Source: Gracilaria vermiculophylla (taxonomy: Eukaryota > Rhodophyta > Florideophyceae > Gracilariales > Gracilariaceae). Taken from it: 33,437 nt of DNA. The DNA is taken from assembly GCA_019155205.2 (NCBI GenBank), contig JAHNZQ020003150.1, forward strand, positions 2,792,893 through 2,826,329, given 5' to 3'. Made by a program: the position numbers and the translations under genes. Below are positions 1 through 9,833 of this stretch, piece by piece. The stretch's first letter is position 1. Every line of letters begins with the position of its first letter. The notes under the pieces are model-generated. The model saw only the letters and a list, made by a program, of their open reading frames with translations. It was not told where the DNA came from and made no database searches.

Positions 1-220
1 CCCGCCTCGGCAGGTCGCACTACTGTGCTAATTACCTGCATAAAATATCTAAAATAAATAATAAATTCTACCGTACCTTAAGGATACTGTAGCGCACGCA
101 GGCAATATTATGCACCACGTGGCCCAGTTAATAAATAACGAACCCTCCTTAGGAATATTATGCCTTAAGGCCAAACCACCATAATTCCGTAGGAGCCACT
201 GTACTACACCGAGTAGCGAC
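1..220 (-). repeat. Inverted repeat A, left copy
   Basis: This stretch is an imperfect inverted copy of about 3090-3309. The reverse complement of the right copy matches through the ordered blocks CCGCCT-GGCAGGTC, TACTGT, AATTCTACCGT, ACTGTAGCGCA, ATTATGCACCA-GTGGC and AGGAGCCA, with small indels between. The window starts inside its terminal hairpin, so the element may continue to the left. It contains a minus-strand CTACAGTA at 85-92. Confidence 0.8.
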
Positions 221-1324
221 AAATCGCGCGAAAAAATCAATACTATTGTGAAGTATTGTCTAGAAAAGGTCTGGGTACGCAGTGTTATTCGCATTACCCT
301 CATACAGTCCTGCAATTTCCTATGTCCAGGGGTGTTCTTTTCATCAGGAAACCTTCAAGGCGGTAGTACTGGTATGAAAAAAGCTTCTATTACATTGGGT
401 TTGTCGGCTTCTCCTCCTCGAGACCAATGTGCTTCTAGCCTTATGTCCGTGCTCGAATGGAACCGGAAGTAGCAGACAAATGCCTGGAGTGAGATGAGCG
501 CCCCTTTGGATCCTCAGCATCAGACCTCGAGCTCTCAGAACCTTTCGAGTTACTTGGTGAAGAACTCGACGAATTCCGTACGTCATCATACTGGGCATGC
601 TTATGCCCTTTGGACTTCCGCCAACTGAGGTCCTGTCGCTTCTCTCTCTGATCATCTCGTTGAGACACTGTAGATGGCCCAGCCGGGATTGGCGGGTCCG
701 TTGAGAGTGTTTGTTCGAACTTTTAGAGACGTAACCGAACACGGTTAAACCGGGTCTCAGCCTCTTTTACGAAAGCAGCCGATCAACCGAAATAATTCAG
801 TAAAGTGTTGACATCTGACCTCAGAAGACACAAATCCTCTAAAATCTCCCCTGCGGGGATAGCCTCAACCAGCCCGCGTCGGTTGAGGAACTCACTCGGA
901 CGGGTTTCATGGGTAGCTGGCAAAGCGCGGAACCGCACTACCAGCTCCTCGACCTGGGAATTTCCAACAGTACCAGACGCTGTTTGGACAGCTGCTACGA
1001 CGGGAATTGCCTCAGACGGTCCATCACCGGGTAAAAGTCTATGCAGTAGAGCTGGGGAGAGATCTCGGGTTTCAGAGTCACGGCCCAAACGCTTGGGAGC
1101 CTTAGCGGCTAGAATCGATCTAGATAGGAACCGAATCCGTCAAGGCAACCAGTTGCCCAGTTGATCGCCGCCTTGGTGGGAACGACGGCGAGTAATTGCA
1201 GGGTACGTCTTGGACGGTTTCTGCGGCATCTTAAAACCGTAGAAAAGGAAATAAACACGGATATCTGCAGCGAATAAATCTTCAAAAAGGACATACACAT
1301 TCAGGTAATCCTTCTAAGTAGGGA

Positions 1325-1470
1325 AACTACCTGTAGTCAAATAGCCTGCAAGCAGGAAAAGCACACGAAGACGTCCGAATCTTCCTCTACAGAGGTAGTT
1401 TGTCGGTAGAGCCCTTTTGAGGGAAAACCAGGACAATGTCGGGTATAAGTCCGAGGTTGCCCCAGCAACA
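1325..1470 (-). repeat. Inverted repeat G, left copy
   Basis: The minus strand matches 5145-5280 through GCAACCTCGG, ACATTGTC, GGCTCTACCG, CTACTTCTG/CTACCTCTG, AAGATTCGGA-GTCTT and CTTGCAGG/CTTGTAGG. Comparing codon positions in the frame that reads through most of both copies shows substitutions at all three positions, so I see no sign of protein-level selection. Confidence 0.75.
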
Positions 1471-1649
1471 CTTTGAGAGTGAAATATGAGAAAGATCCCA
1501 CCTAGGTAGAGGGGTGAGTATGTGGTGCCTCTTGGGAGGGAATAGACAAGGAAGGAAGGGAGAGCGCGGGTCGTGCGATCCACAAGGGTGAGGATGTATC
1601 TCCTAGGTGGGAAAGGAGGGAGGGTAGCTGTAAGACGAAGAACAGAAAT

Positions 1650-1880
1650 GATAAAGATATTTATACGAGGAACGAGCACAGTGAAACTGGTAATATACCC
1701 AAGTATGGGCGCTCTCAGCGAACAAGGGGGATGAGCCACCGTATCCTACGGGATATCCCCCCCGAGAGGCAAATACCGATGTATGCGGAAGGCTCAGAGC
1801 CAAAGCTTTGGTTTCCGTCTACTGAGAGCAGCGGTGTGGATGGCCCCCTTAAATACTGTATTGCTATCTAAATAAATAGG
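1650..1880 (-). repeat. Inverted repeat B, left copy
   Basis: Read on the minus strand this matches about 2690-2945 from the TTTATTTAG tract through TACAGTA, TTAAGGG, GGCTCT, GTATTTGCCTCT, ATATCCCGTAG, CGCTGAGAGCGCCCATACTT and CACTGTGCTC. The hairpin seen in the right copy after TACAGTA is not evident here, so this copy looks more decayed. Confidence 0.8.
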
Positions 1881-2689
1881 GATTCTCTGATGTAATTTAA
1901 TCAATATATATATGTAAGTACACGACCATTTTGGGCCACCGCCCGTGCACTGTACCAGGTACCGGTCGCTCCGAGAGTTCTCCATGCCAGTCGTGTAGAA
2001 TGCGTGCTGCCGATCGCTTACGCTGAACTTAGGCGTATTGATCTCCTCCCGCGCATTCCATAGTACGAGTTTATATGCGGTAATACCAGGAAAAACAGGT
2101 GTGCACTTTTCTAGTGAATCGCACGACGACCACTTTCGGCTATCGGGGTCGCAGGCGGACGAACCCGTCCTGTGGGCAACACCGGAAAACGCTGGCGGAG
2201 ACGAGACGGAGAAAAACCCTGTGCATAGGTTGTTGTCGGAATCTGGGCTGTCATTTCCTGACGAAATCGGAGGATTCGAAAGCAGTGTGCTCAAAGTGAG
2301 GTCAAAAACTTCGTAGACGGAGACACCGTCGAAGATGGTAACGGTTGTCGTGATGAAGAGGCTGGGTCAACGCTTGTTGCGTGCACTGCCGGCTCGATGC
2401 CGTGAGCTCCGGGCGAGCCGGAGAAGTGCGCACACTTATGCACCTTACCCACCTGCAGGACTCCCGATTCGGGTTTGGGCCCTTGGCTGAGCGGGGGGAC
2501 ATGAAGTGCACGCCCTTCGTTCGGGGTATTCCCGTATACCCACTCTTACAGAGAAACCAGCCATAGAAGGCTTATGTCTATGCCCCGCGCAACTGGCCGG
2601 CGGCAGAAATCCTACACGTATGGTAGGATGCACTCCCGGTAGGGTCAGTGCCTGGGACAGTGCACGGGTGGGGACCCAAGTTGCTGGGT

Positions 2690-2945
2690 GTTTATTTATT
2701 TAGAATTTTCCTCCTTATTTAATAAGCACTACAGTACTTAAGGGCGCCGGCGTCATCACCGCCGTCGTCAGTAAAAAGCAGCCAAGGTTCTGGCTCTCAG
2801 CTTTCTGCCTGTGTCAGTATTTGCCTCTTGTGCGGTATATCCCGTAGAGTACGGTTGCTCACCTGCCTTAGTCGCTGAGAGCGCCCATACTTAGGGCATT
2901 ACCAGTCTCACTGTGCTCCATCCTTGTACAAAGATATTTACGGCT
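2690..2945 (+). repeat. Inverted repeat B, right copy
   Basis: Plus-strand partner of 1650-1880. It begins with TTTATTTATTTAG (2691-2703), then CTACAGTA (2729-2736), then a GC-rich stem-loop with arms 2743-2752 and 2760-2769. About 800 bp separate the two copies, centred near 2.3 kb. Confidence 0.8.
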
Positions 2946-3089
2946 CATCGTTGTTTGCCTTACGTCTACCTAGCTTTTCCGATCATGATGGTTTAAGCGC
3001 AACGCCCTCCAGGGATGTTTGCTTTGGCAATTCGCCGATTCACCGGATTCCCGTGAGACCGTATATTTGAAGACGGTTAATATCATCAG

Positions 3090-3309
3090 CGCGATTCGTG
3101 TAGTATACTGGCTCCTAAGGTTATATTGTGGTGTGGCTTCACCACGGGATATTCATAAGAAGGGCTTTTGTTTTATTAACTGAGCCACATGGTGCATAAT
3201 TCCGCCCACTTGCGCTACAGTCTCCTTAAAGGACGGTAGAATTTGTATTTGTTTTAGTTAATTTGTGCGGCTAATTACTACAGTAATGAGACCTGCCAAG
3301 GCGGGCTCA
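3090..3309 (+). repeat. Inverted repeat A, right copy
   Basis: Partner of the repeat at the left edge. It carries CTACAGT twice (3215 and 3278). It ends in a stem-loop whose arms are 3287-3297 and 3300-3309. With the left copy it would bound a unit of about 3.3 kb with terminal inverted repeats of roughly 220 bp, but flanking target-site duplications cannot be checked because the left flank is outside the window. Confidence 0.8.
3287..3309 (+). other. Stem-loop following CTACAGTA (module C)
   Basis: The arms TGAG-A-CCTGCC and GGCGGG-CTCA pair over ten positions with one G·T wobble, one bulged A and an AA tip. It starts two bases after CTACAGTA (3278-3285). Confidence 0.65.
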
Positions 3310-3879
3310 CGGCTTGATACTTAATTTCCCGGTAGAGCTCCATCTCTGGGGAAGCAAACCATGCACCATTGATTCTATATCTTTGTTTACAGTTAGAACT
3401 CTAGTCGTACATCCTAAGGTTTGTAAGCCGCTGATCCTCAGATCGCCTCGTAGCAGCGTCTGTAGGAGCATTGCCCGCCCAGCGAACCTCCCCCTCCGCT
3501 TGGTGTTTACGGATCCTCGTTAAGAATTCCCCGGGCTCACGACAGCGAATATCGGAGACAAAGTTTAGGAACTCGCGGCTTTGGAGTCAACATAAACTCT
3601 TAACGGAAGTTGTGCGCTACTACCTCGAAAGGAGAACTGACAGTACCACAAATCGCATCAGTTCGCACGGTGGGTTCCGTAGAAGCCGACTCTGCTCGTG
3701 CCACGCGAACTTGCACGTGTGTCGTACACTGGATTTTTGTACCTAATGGTATGTTCTTCTACCAAGAAGGTGTGCCAAATACCAGTTGGTTTGGCCAAGT
3801 GTGGCTGTGGACCAGGGCGGTATGTCCTAATATTGAACTTTAATTTTTAGAAATAGTTCTAACTAATAACTACAGTAGT

Positions 3880-3906
3880 TGAGGTGCACCACTAGGGTGT
3901 ACCTCA
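3880..3906 (+). other. Stem-loop following CTACAGTA (module D)
   Basis: TGAGGTGCACC pairs with GGTGTACCTCA over 11 positions with one G·T wobble and the loop ACTAG. It starts three bases after CTACAGTA (3870-3877). The outer TGAG/CTCA pairs match module C, but the inner stem sequence is different. Confidence 0.75.
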
Positions 3907-4451
3907 TGACTTGGATTACGTAGCGAATTATGTCCACGGGGAGTCGAGCTCGTCCACTCCGAAGGAAAAAGTGAGTCTCCTCCCCCTACATGGTAAAGGT
4001 ACGCACCTCCTTGGTACTAGCTTGACCTTCCGGTTTCTACAGGCGACCAGTTGGTTTACCCAAGACCTTCGCAGGTACTATTAGCCCACGCGTCACAGCC
4101 CACTGCCTCTACCATGAAGGGGCCTAGAATACGACGGCTATTTTGCACCTTTAGTGGTTGGTGCGGCCACAGACCCTACAGGTATCCTCTCTTCCTCTTC
4201 TAGGTCGAGCCCAGCTGGGGCTCTTTACAGCCGAGGTCCCACACAAATACCCCCTGTTGGTCCATAAGCGCCTTTGGTTACACTACAACGCGTGCTGGAT
4301 GGCCTCCCGCCACGCACGCGGCAGCCGTGCGCGGCCCGCTGGCTACTTTAAGGGTGCCGCGTGGCACCATCCTTGCTCGGTTAATTTAGTATATTCGCTT
4401 TTTATTTATTTATTTAGCTGTTTCGGCCATTTCGGTCCCAGCGCTACAGTA

Positions 4452-4487
4452 TTCTGCGCGACGGCGATCCAGCCGTCGCGCCCAGAA
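4452..4487 (+). other. Stem-loop following CTACAGTA (module E)
   Basis: GCGCGACGGC (4456-4465) pairs perfectly with GCCGTCGCGC (4472-4481) around the loop GATCCA. TTCT (4452-4455) can extend the stem with AGAA (4484-4487) across a two-base bulge. It begins immediately after CTACAGTA (4444-4451). Confidence 0.75.
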
Positions 4488-5144
4488 CACCGCAACCAAG
4501 CAGGACCGACCTTCGTAACTCATCTCCCACGTGGATAGCTCTCTCCACCTTTGAAAAGTACGCCGTAGACTACGAAAGTCAACCACCGGTGACGCCGAGA
4601 TCCATTGTCAGGACTATTCTTTCCTTCTTTCAGATTCGCCTTCATAAGAGGTTATCCCCTCCAGACCTCCGGTTGATCTCCTTTCGGACGACGTCTACCA
4701 CCCGCTCAATGTGGCTTGTTTAATACCCACCCGGCCTAATATACGACTAGGACGCGCCCAGATAGACGAACATGTTACAAGGAAATCTCACCGAACTTCG
4801 AGAAACTGCCTAAATCACATGACGTGCTGGATCCACGTTTCTCCCAATTGTCCTTCCTTCTGCACCTATTGCGACGGCTGGGCCCAGAAGTTACGCCCAG
4901 CTCCTGTGCCTCGCCCGAGGAAGGCTCTGCTTCTGAACCACCTCGCAAGAGGAAGAGTCCGAACGTCCTTCGTGGTTCTTTCCCCTCTGAAGCATTGCAC
5001 TACAGTGGTACACAGTTCACCTCGTGAATTTGGAGACCCGCGCTCCCCCTTCAACTCCCGTCTCTTACATCCAAGAAGACCCCGCAAACTCATATACCCA
5101 CAAGACGGGATCTTTCTTATAACTTTACCGCCAAATTCTGCCGG

Positions 5145-5280
5145 AGCAACCTCGGTCTTACACCAAACATTGTCGTGTTGTTCTCTGGAGACGGCTCTAC
5201 CGCCGATCTACTTCTGCAGAACAAGATTCGGATGTCTTAGTAGGCGTTTCTTGCTTGTAGGATATTGCACTACACAGATG
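5145..5280 (+). repeat. Inverted repeat G, right copy
   Basis: Plus-strand partner of 1325-1470. It lies about 3.8 kb away, just past the CTACAGTG at 5000. On the left its partner directly follows repeat B, whereas here several other modules intervene, so module order differs between the halves. The recognisable array ends here. Confidence 0.75.
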
Positions 5281-5299
5281 GCTTTGCGATGAAGCTAAG

Positions 5300-6900
5300 T
5301 CCAAACGGAGTTACTGAATCTACCATGTATATGTCGTAGCTTCAGACCTATACTCTTTTTAAGGTGATACAGCGATCATGCTACTGATGGGCTGTAGATG
5401 CAATGAATGCGCGGTCTTCCGATAAGACAAAGATTGAGATGTGTGTTCTTAATCTGATGAGCGAAAAAACTGGCAACATTTTTGCATATCTCTCCTTTGT
5501 TACACTGTTTAAAACTGTGACTCTCCTAGAAATAAGTATTTATGGCTTGTCAGAGTTTTATCCATGCACGTAAACCAACAAGGTAATTACTCGCTTCAAT
5601 AATTGACAGATTCGGTTGGCAGAGCACTTATTGCGTATTGAGTGCATTTGCGCACCCGCACCTGTATTTTGCGCATGAATACTATAGCCTGTTTTCGTGT
5701 ACCTCGAGGTAGTTGTAACCCCGATGGGATTCGTACAATGTTTTTCCAATATGCGTTGTATTCTGCAGAAATACTTTACGAACAATCTTTTCGGTGGGCT
5801 GTAGTCGTGTTTTATACATCTTTTTTTCGGATAAAAAAGAAGAAATTAAGCTTCAAAACGGTTACAGGACTCTACAAGAGCGTAAACAATGAGTTTTACG
5901 AAGGATTAAGTGGAAAAATCGTTTCGCTATTTAGCTGCATGGAAGGTAGTCTGGAATCATCCAAAGTTTGAAGCCGAGGTAGAAACTGAATAGAATTCTT
6001 TACAAAATACTTTCAAATGTAAGGTAAAAAATCAGTTAAGCATCAAAGCGAATCGAACAGTAGCAATTCTAAGAAAGTCTGCAAGTGTGATGTGAAGTCT
6101 GAATGCTCACTTATGCAGCCAAGGCTGAATACATCAATCAAAGCATTATGAGGCAAATATCAAGAGTGCCAAAGAAGCATAAGTACTGCAGGAGACACGG
6201 GCGGATGAGATCCGGCGTCGCAAAGATATAGCTTTATTCACATCGTCAGGAGATTGGAGTCCAAAAGTGCAAGAATATTTCTGTGTCTTATGCAAGAGGT
6301 TCTTCGAGAAACTCAAGAAAGAGAAATATGAGAAAAATAACATGGCAAGAAGCCACGAAAAGAACCGACCGATCTACAGTTTTCACCGTTTTCCCTGGAT
6401 GTGTCGAGAAAAGCTCTTCTTCCGTATGGATCACTTGAGCCCCTCGAGGCCAATTGCCACGCTAAAATTGCATCAAAGAACGCGAAAACCCCCAAAAGTC
6501 TAACACGGGGACGTAGCGCTGAAGGTAGCTTGCGAGCGAAGGTGTCTTAGCTCTTGTTTGATAAAAACTGCTAGCATTATACCCTTGGCGTGTCATAAAT
6601 ATGGGTTGCCATTCTCGAACGTCTCTCTTTTTCTAAGTGTCTCTGTTTAGTGTCCACAAATGCCCCTGTCCAACTCGTTTCAGTTCACGCCGCTTCATTG
6701 TATCGCAGAAAAAAATGCTCTTTCTGACATACACCTATTATGAACCTCTCTGATGCATTTAAACTTTCGTCTCATGCCCTTAATGATTGTCCAAAATGGA
6801 TTATCTCTTAGTGTTTATCGATTCAGGCCTCAGCCCATATCGTTTCTTCTTCAGCTCCATTTTTAGTGACCTTGACAGTGTAAAAACGTACGCAGTAACA
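5300..6900. other. Gene-free stretch
   Basis: Only short frames occur, mostly without ATG. A 98-codon ATG frame on the plus strand from 5674 has no recognisable features. I see no repeat, RNA gene or conserved motif here. Confidence 0.5.
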
Positions 6901-7769
6901 CATGACGTCGCGCATTCTTGCCACTTTCCAGAAACGCTATGGGCGTTTCAGTATATGCCATCTGCCTCGCGGGATTCGAACGCACTTTCAAAATAGTTCC
7001 GACGTCCTTTCCGCCACCGCGAAAGACTCGTTTCCTTCTTCGTCAAAGGTTCCTGCACAATGAGCACGAATAATGGATACTCGGGATTAACACCATCGCA
7101 TGAAAAGAACGGATCATGGTTTTCGTTTCCATTGCTTTTGTGAGAAACCATGAAAAGAAAGATAACATTACAGAAGTTTTTGAGCAGTGGTGAGATTTTC
7201 GATACATTTATATACATTGCACTTCCCGGGGTACGTGAAAAGGCATACCAGATGTTGAGTTTGTCGTCAACAATAGCCTCCAAGATAACACACGCTTTCG
7301 TTTTCTTGCTTTGCGACTGTCTAAGTCAAGCCAAAGGGCTGTTCTTTCACAGATAGTTGCAGGAATCAGTGCTTCAATCATCGCTGAAAAGCCCACACCT
7401 CTGCTTTTCTGTAGAATATTTTGGAAATCTTCTTCGATGGGTATCGTAGGTACGTACTTCTAAACGCTGCTACTTTGCTACGCTTCTACAAAAGATATTC
7501 ACGGACTAAGATGCGGTTGATTCACGTATTCTTATGAACACATCGATACTGTCTGCGGCCTCGCCATATGCAAGCAACTGCAAATCTGCAGTTACTTTTT
7601 GCCCAACACAAAAGCGGAACACATTGGTACAGTCTAGTACTTGTTTAAAGTAGCCGTACTGGGCTTGTAGCCTTTTCCATATCTTGTCAAAATTTGCCTT
7701 AGATATGCAAAAACGGTGGCAAAAATGTCGACGAGGTTTGGAGCAAGGTAGTCCTCGCACAGCCTGCAA
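6900..7769 (-). pseudogene. Decayed PIF/Harbinger-type transposase
   Basis: Minus-strand fragments in different frames read in order like a HARBI1/Plant_tran-type DDE transposase. The first (7769-7506) has the N-terminal signature: a hydrophobic 'FCISKANFDKIWKRL' segment, then 'KVTADLQLLAYGEAADSIDV' and 'IRESTA', which resembles the family's KxTAALRxLAYG-ADxxDEY-RxxESTA block. The second (about 7396-7208) has a degenerate GF-x-M-x-E segment. The third (7283-6948) reads 'MEAIVDDKLNIWYAF', then TPGS and SPLLKN, then CDGVNPEYPLF, resembling LEAV-D-IWHAFFGTPGSNNDINVL, DGIYPEWP and the E-x-AF block. Frameshifts and internal stops separate the pieces. The second catalytic Asp (NNDI) is AMYI here, and the first is not recognisable. 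The element is therefore inactive. Terminal inverted repeats were not found by eye. Confidence 0.8.
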
Positions 7770-8400
7770 AAACCGTACTGTGTTTTGCGGTCAATGTTCG
7801 GAGTTTTACCACTCTGGAAACCACCATAAGGTCTTTTCTCGGTTTCGCTGTCTGAACTTTACAGAAAGACGCGCAGAAATTCTTCGAGAGCGTCGCCTAT
7901 CTCCTCGTGGAGAAAAAAGGAGGTCATGGCAAACAAGCACGGTACTGAAGGTGCCTTACCGCTGGAGATGGTCGCTGGCCGAGCATGCGATCAAAACGTC
8001 ATTTAAGACAGAGCCAATGGTGGCGTTCCACGTCTGAAACGTTTTCGTTGTTTGCTCGCCCTCCGGCCTCCCCGGTGGAGATGCTCTTACCTCGTGCACA
8101 CGTTGATATATGCTTCGTGTTACACGTGTTAGGAAAGCCACAATCAGAAAGCATTTTTGGGTTGGCCAGACTGCTGTCGATTTATCTTGTGTACTACTAT
8201 CGCTTTGCGCTATGGTTCGGCTCAGCGCCATGAGGTATTTCGTCAGGCCTTTCATCCTCATGGAAGGGCGTACACCGTAGCCGTCGCACGTCTCTCAAAC
8301 AAAAAGATGTTGCCAGTAAGTCCCGAGCAAAGAAGCGATTTACAAATCATAATTATGCCGGATTTCTGTGGAAGAGTTCGAAACGCGCTGCCGGCGGTTT
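7770..8400. other. Flank of the transposase, no supported gene
   Basis: The minus strand just upstream of the transposase core may hold its decayed N-terminus (a basic, Arg-rich frame with stops). A 101-codon ATG frame on the minus strand from 8261 has no recognisable domain. Confidence 0.35.
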
Positions 8401-9021
8401 TCACATGCTGCTGGCCACGGGGATCGACCGAAGTGCATCCAAAACCGCTTTCAAGGGATTGAACTGTGCTAAGCGGAGCACAAAAAGCAGCGCCGAGTCG
8501 CAAAACTGTCCGTATCCGCGCGCAATAAGCCAATGAGCAACGAGCGCCACCGCATAAGAAACGGAGAAGCGGCTGCCGCTTGCGTGCATGCTGAGGCTTG
8601 TGAGGAAGACCGAGCTGTCATCCGCCGTGCGGGCGGCCACCACGCTCCAGTCCACGGCATTTGAAAGTCGCGAAACGGCAGAGCACCGGTACTCGCAGTC
8701 GGCCCCGTCGCGACACATGCGTTCGTAGGTGAGGAGGCGACAGCTGTGGGGCGCACCTGCGTCGCAGCGGCGGAGAAGATGGCCCGGAGTGGCACACGGC
8801 AGACCAGGAATGCAGAGCACCGTTGTGGGGGGTCTTTCCATCAGTATGCCGTGGCTGAGGCCGTTGCGCTTGAGCCACGCGGTTTCAACACAGTCTGGGA
8901 CGTTCTCTTCGTCCGAGGAGGCAGAGCTGTCGGTACTTGCTTCTTTGTTCTGCTCTTCGTCGGTGGACGAGCTGGAAGATCCTGCCTGTTCGGTGGACTT
9001 TCTGCGGCAGCGACATCTCAT
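8401..9021 (-). CDS. Hypothetical protein with Ser/Asp/Glu-rich N-terminus
   Basis: An ATG-initiated frame of 206 codons. Residues 1-8 are basic (MRCRCRRK). Residues about 14-40 are a run of Ser, Asp and Glu of the kind seen in nuclear or phosphorylated proteins. A Cys-rich middle follows (about residues 67-113, nine or more Cys), then a hydrophobic C-terminal third that might hold a membrane segment (VSYAVALVAHWLIARGY). I do not recognise the family. The Cys spacing is not that of a standard zinc finger. No TATA-like element is visible upstream. The opposite strand also has long frames here because the region is GC-rich, so the call is tentative. Confidence 0.4.
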   Translation of the reverse strand: MRCRCRRKSTEQAGSSSSSTDEEQNKEASTDSSASSDEENVPDCVETAWLKRNGLSHGILMERPPTTVLCIPGLPCATPGHLLRRCDAGAPHSCRLLTYERMCRDGADCEYRCSAVSRLSNAVDWSVVAARTADDSSVFLTSLSMHASGSRFSVSYAVALVAHWLIARGYGQFCDSALLFVLRLAQFNPLKAVLDALRSIPVASSM

Positions 9022-9833
9022 GATACTGCCCGCTGACTCGAAAGAAGTCAGACAAGTAGCCTGTTGCTGTTAGTTGAAACAGTGTTACAATGTTAGCGCG
9101 TGGTGTTTACTTGAGCGCGCAATTTGCGCAAAGTCTGTGAGGAAAAATGAAGTTACTTACTCCGTTGCAGCACGAACAAATGCATCGTTCACCGTTGACA
9201 ACCGGACCTTGGTCCATAATGAGCGATTCCTGACACACTATTTCGGAACATGCCTCAGCTCCATGTCGAGATTGACCACATTTTGGAAGTTGCGAGTTCT
9301 CGGCGGGCGCTATTCAGTAACAACAAAAACAGGGAAACACATGTATTCGTCAGCGCGATGGGGCAGCGGCAAAGGCGACTGAATGAAAGAGAGGCTGGAA
9401 AGACTTACGGCCGAGAATGAGTTCTTCGTTCGAGATAGGTGAGCCAGGAAGCGACGCGGAGCGCACGGCCCTCGCACAGAACGGCGCAAGGACCACGAAA
9501 AGCAGTAGGCAGCGAGGGAGCGCGAGGGCGTTTGAACGAGAAGGAAAGAGCATGTTGTGCGAGAGGTGACGCTGGCGCAAAGAGGGCGATGCATGGGAGC
9601 GGCAAGTCGGGAATCATGAAAACACGCGCTGGGTGGCTGGAGCTGCATCGCCGTGTACCGCATTTGATTTGCAAAATTTTGACCGCCAAAAAGCACCGAC
9701 CTTGCACCGATTTGCAACCATTTTCGTACAGCGCTTCTGCTCAGAGCCCCCATAGTGTTTTATCAAAAGATTGTTGATCAGTCTGTTTACCGCACAGTTG
9801 TCTACTATCTAAACAATGTGGATTGCAAGACAC
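9022..9833. other. Intergenic stretch
   Basis: Frames on both strands lack good starts and recognisable content. The stretch includes the 3' flank of the FAD/NAD(P)-binding protein gene and the 5' flank of the hypothetical gene ending at 8401. Confidence 0.5.

Larger units (their letters stand above)
1..5300. repeat. Modular, partly inverted repeat array with hairpin-marked module ends
   Basis: No frame here gives an intact recognisable protein; long frames lack ATG starts or protein-like composition. The sequence is organised by the heptamer CTACAGT. On the plus strand it occurs at about 2729, 3215, 3278, 3870, 4444 and 5000; on the minus strand at 85-92 and 666-673, with variants at 1329-1336 and 1854-1861. 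Leaving out the extra copy at 3215, plus-strand spacing is 549, 592, 574 and 556 bp. Minus-strand spacing is 525, 663 and 581 bp. Plus-strand modules lie right of about 2.3 kb and minus-strand modules left of it. Several sites have a T-rich tract before them and a stem-loop just after. Three inverted sequence pairs join the halves. It may be a decayed transposon, a nested insertion or an unknown cassette element; I cannot assign a class. Confidence 0.7.

Noticed and set aside
2700..4500. Helitron-type 3' ends (hairpin followed by CTRR)
   Set aside because: The hairpins are not followed consistently by CTRR, and they recur every roughly 570 bp, which Helitron ends do not do.
4711..5292. 193-codon plus-strand frame in the repeat array
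   Set aside because: It begins at GTG. Its only homology in the window is the inverted copy at 1325-1470, where the compared frame is interrupted and changes are spread over all codon positions.
6955..6985. tRNA-like B box (GTTCGAATCCC on the minus strand)
   Set aside because: No A box or cloverleaf fits around it, and the bases lie inside the decayed transposase frame.
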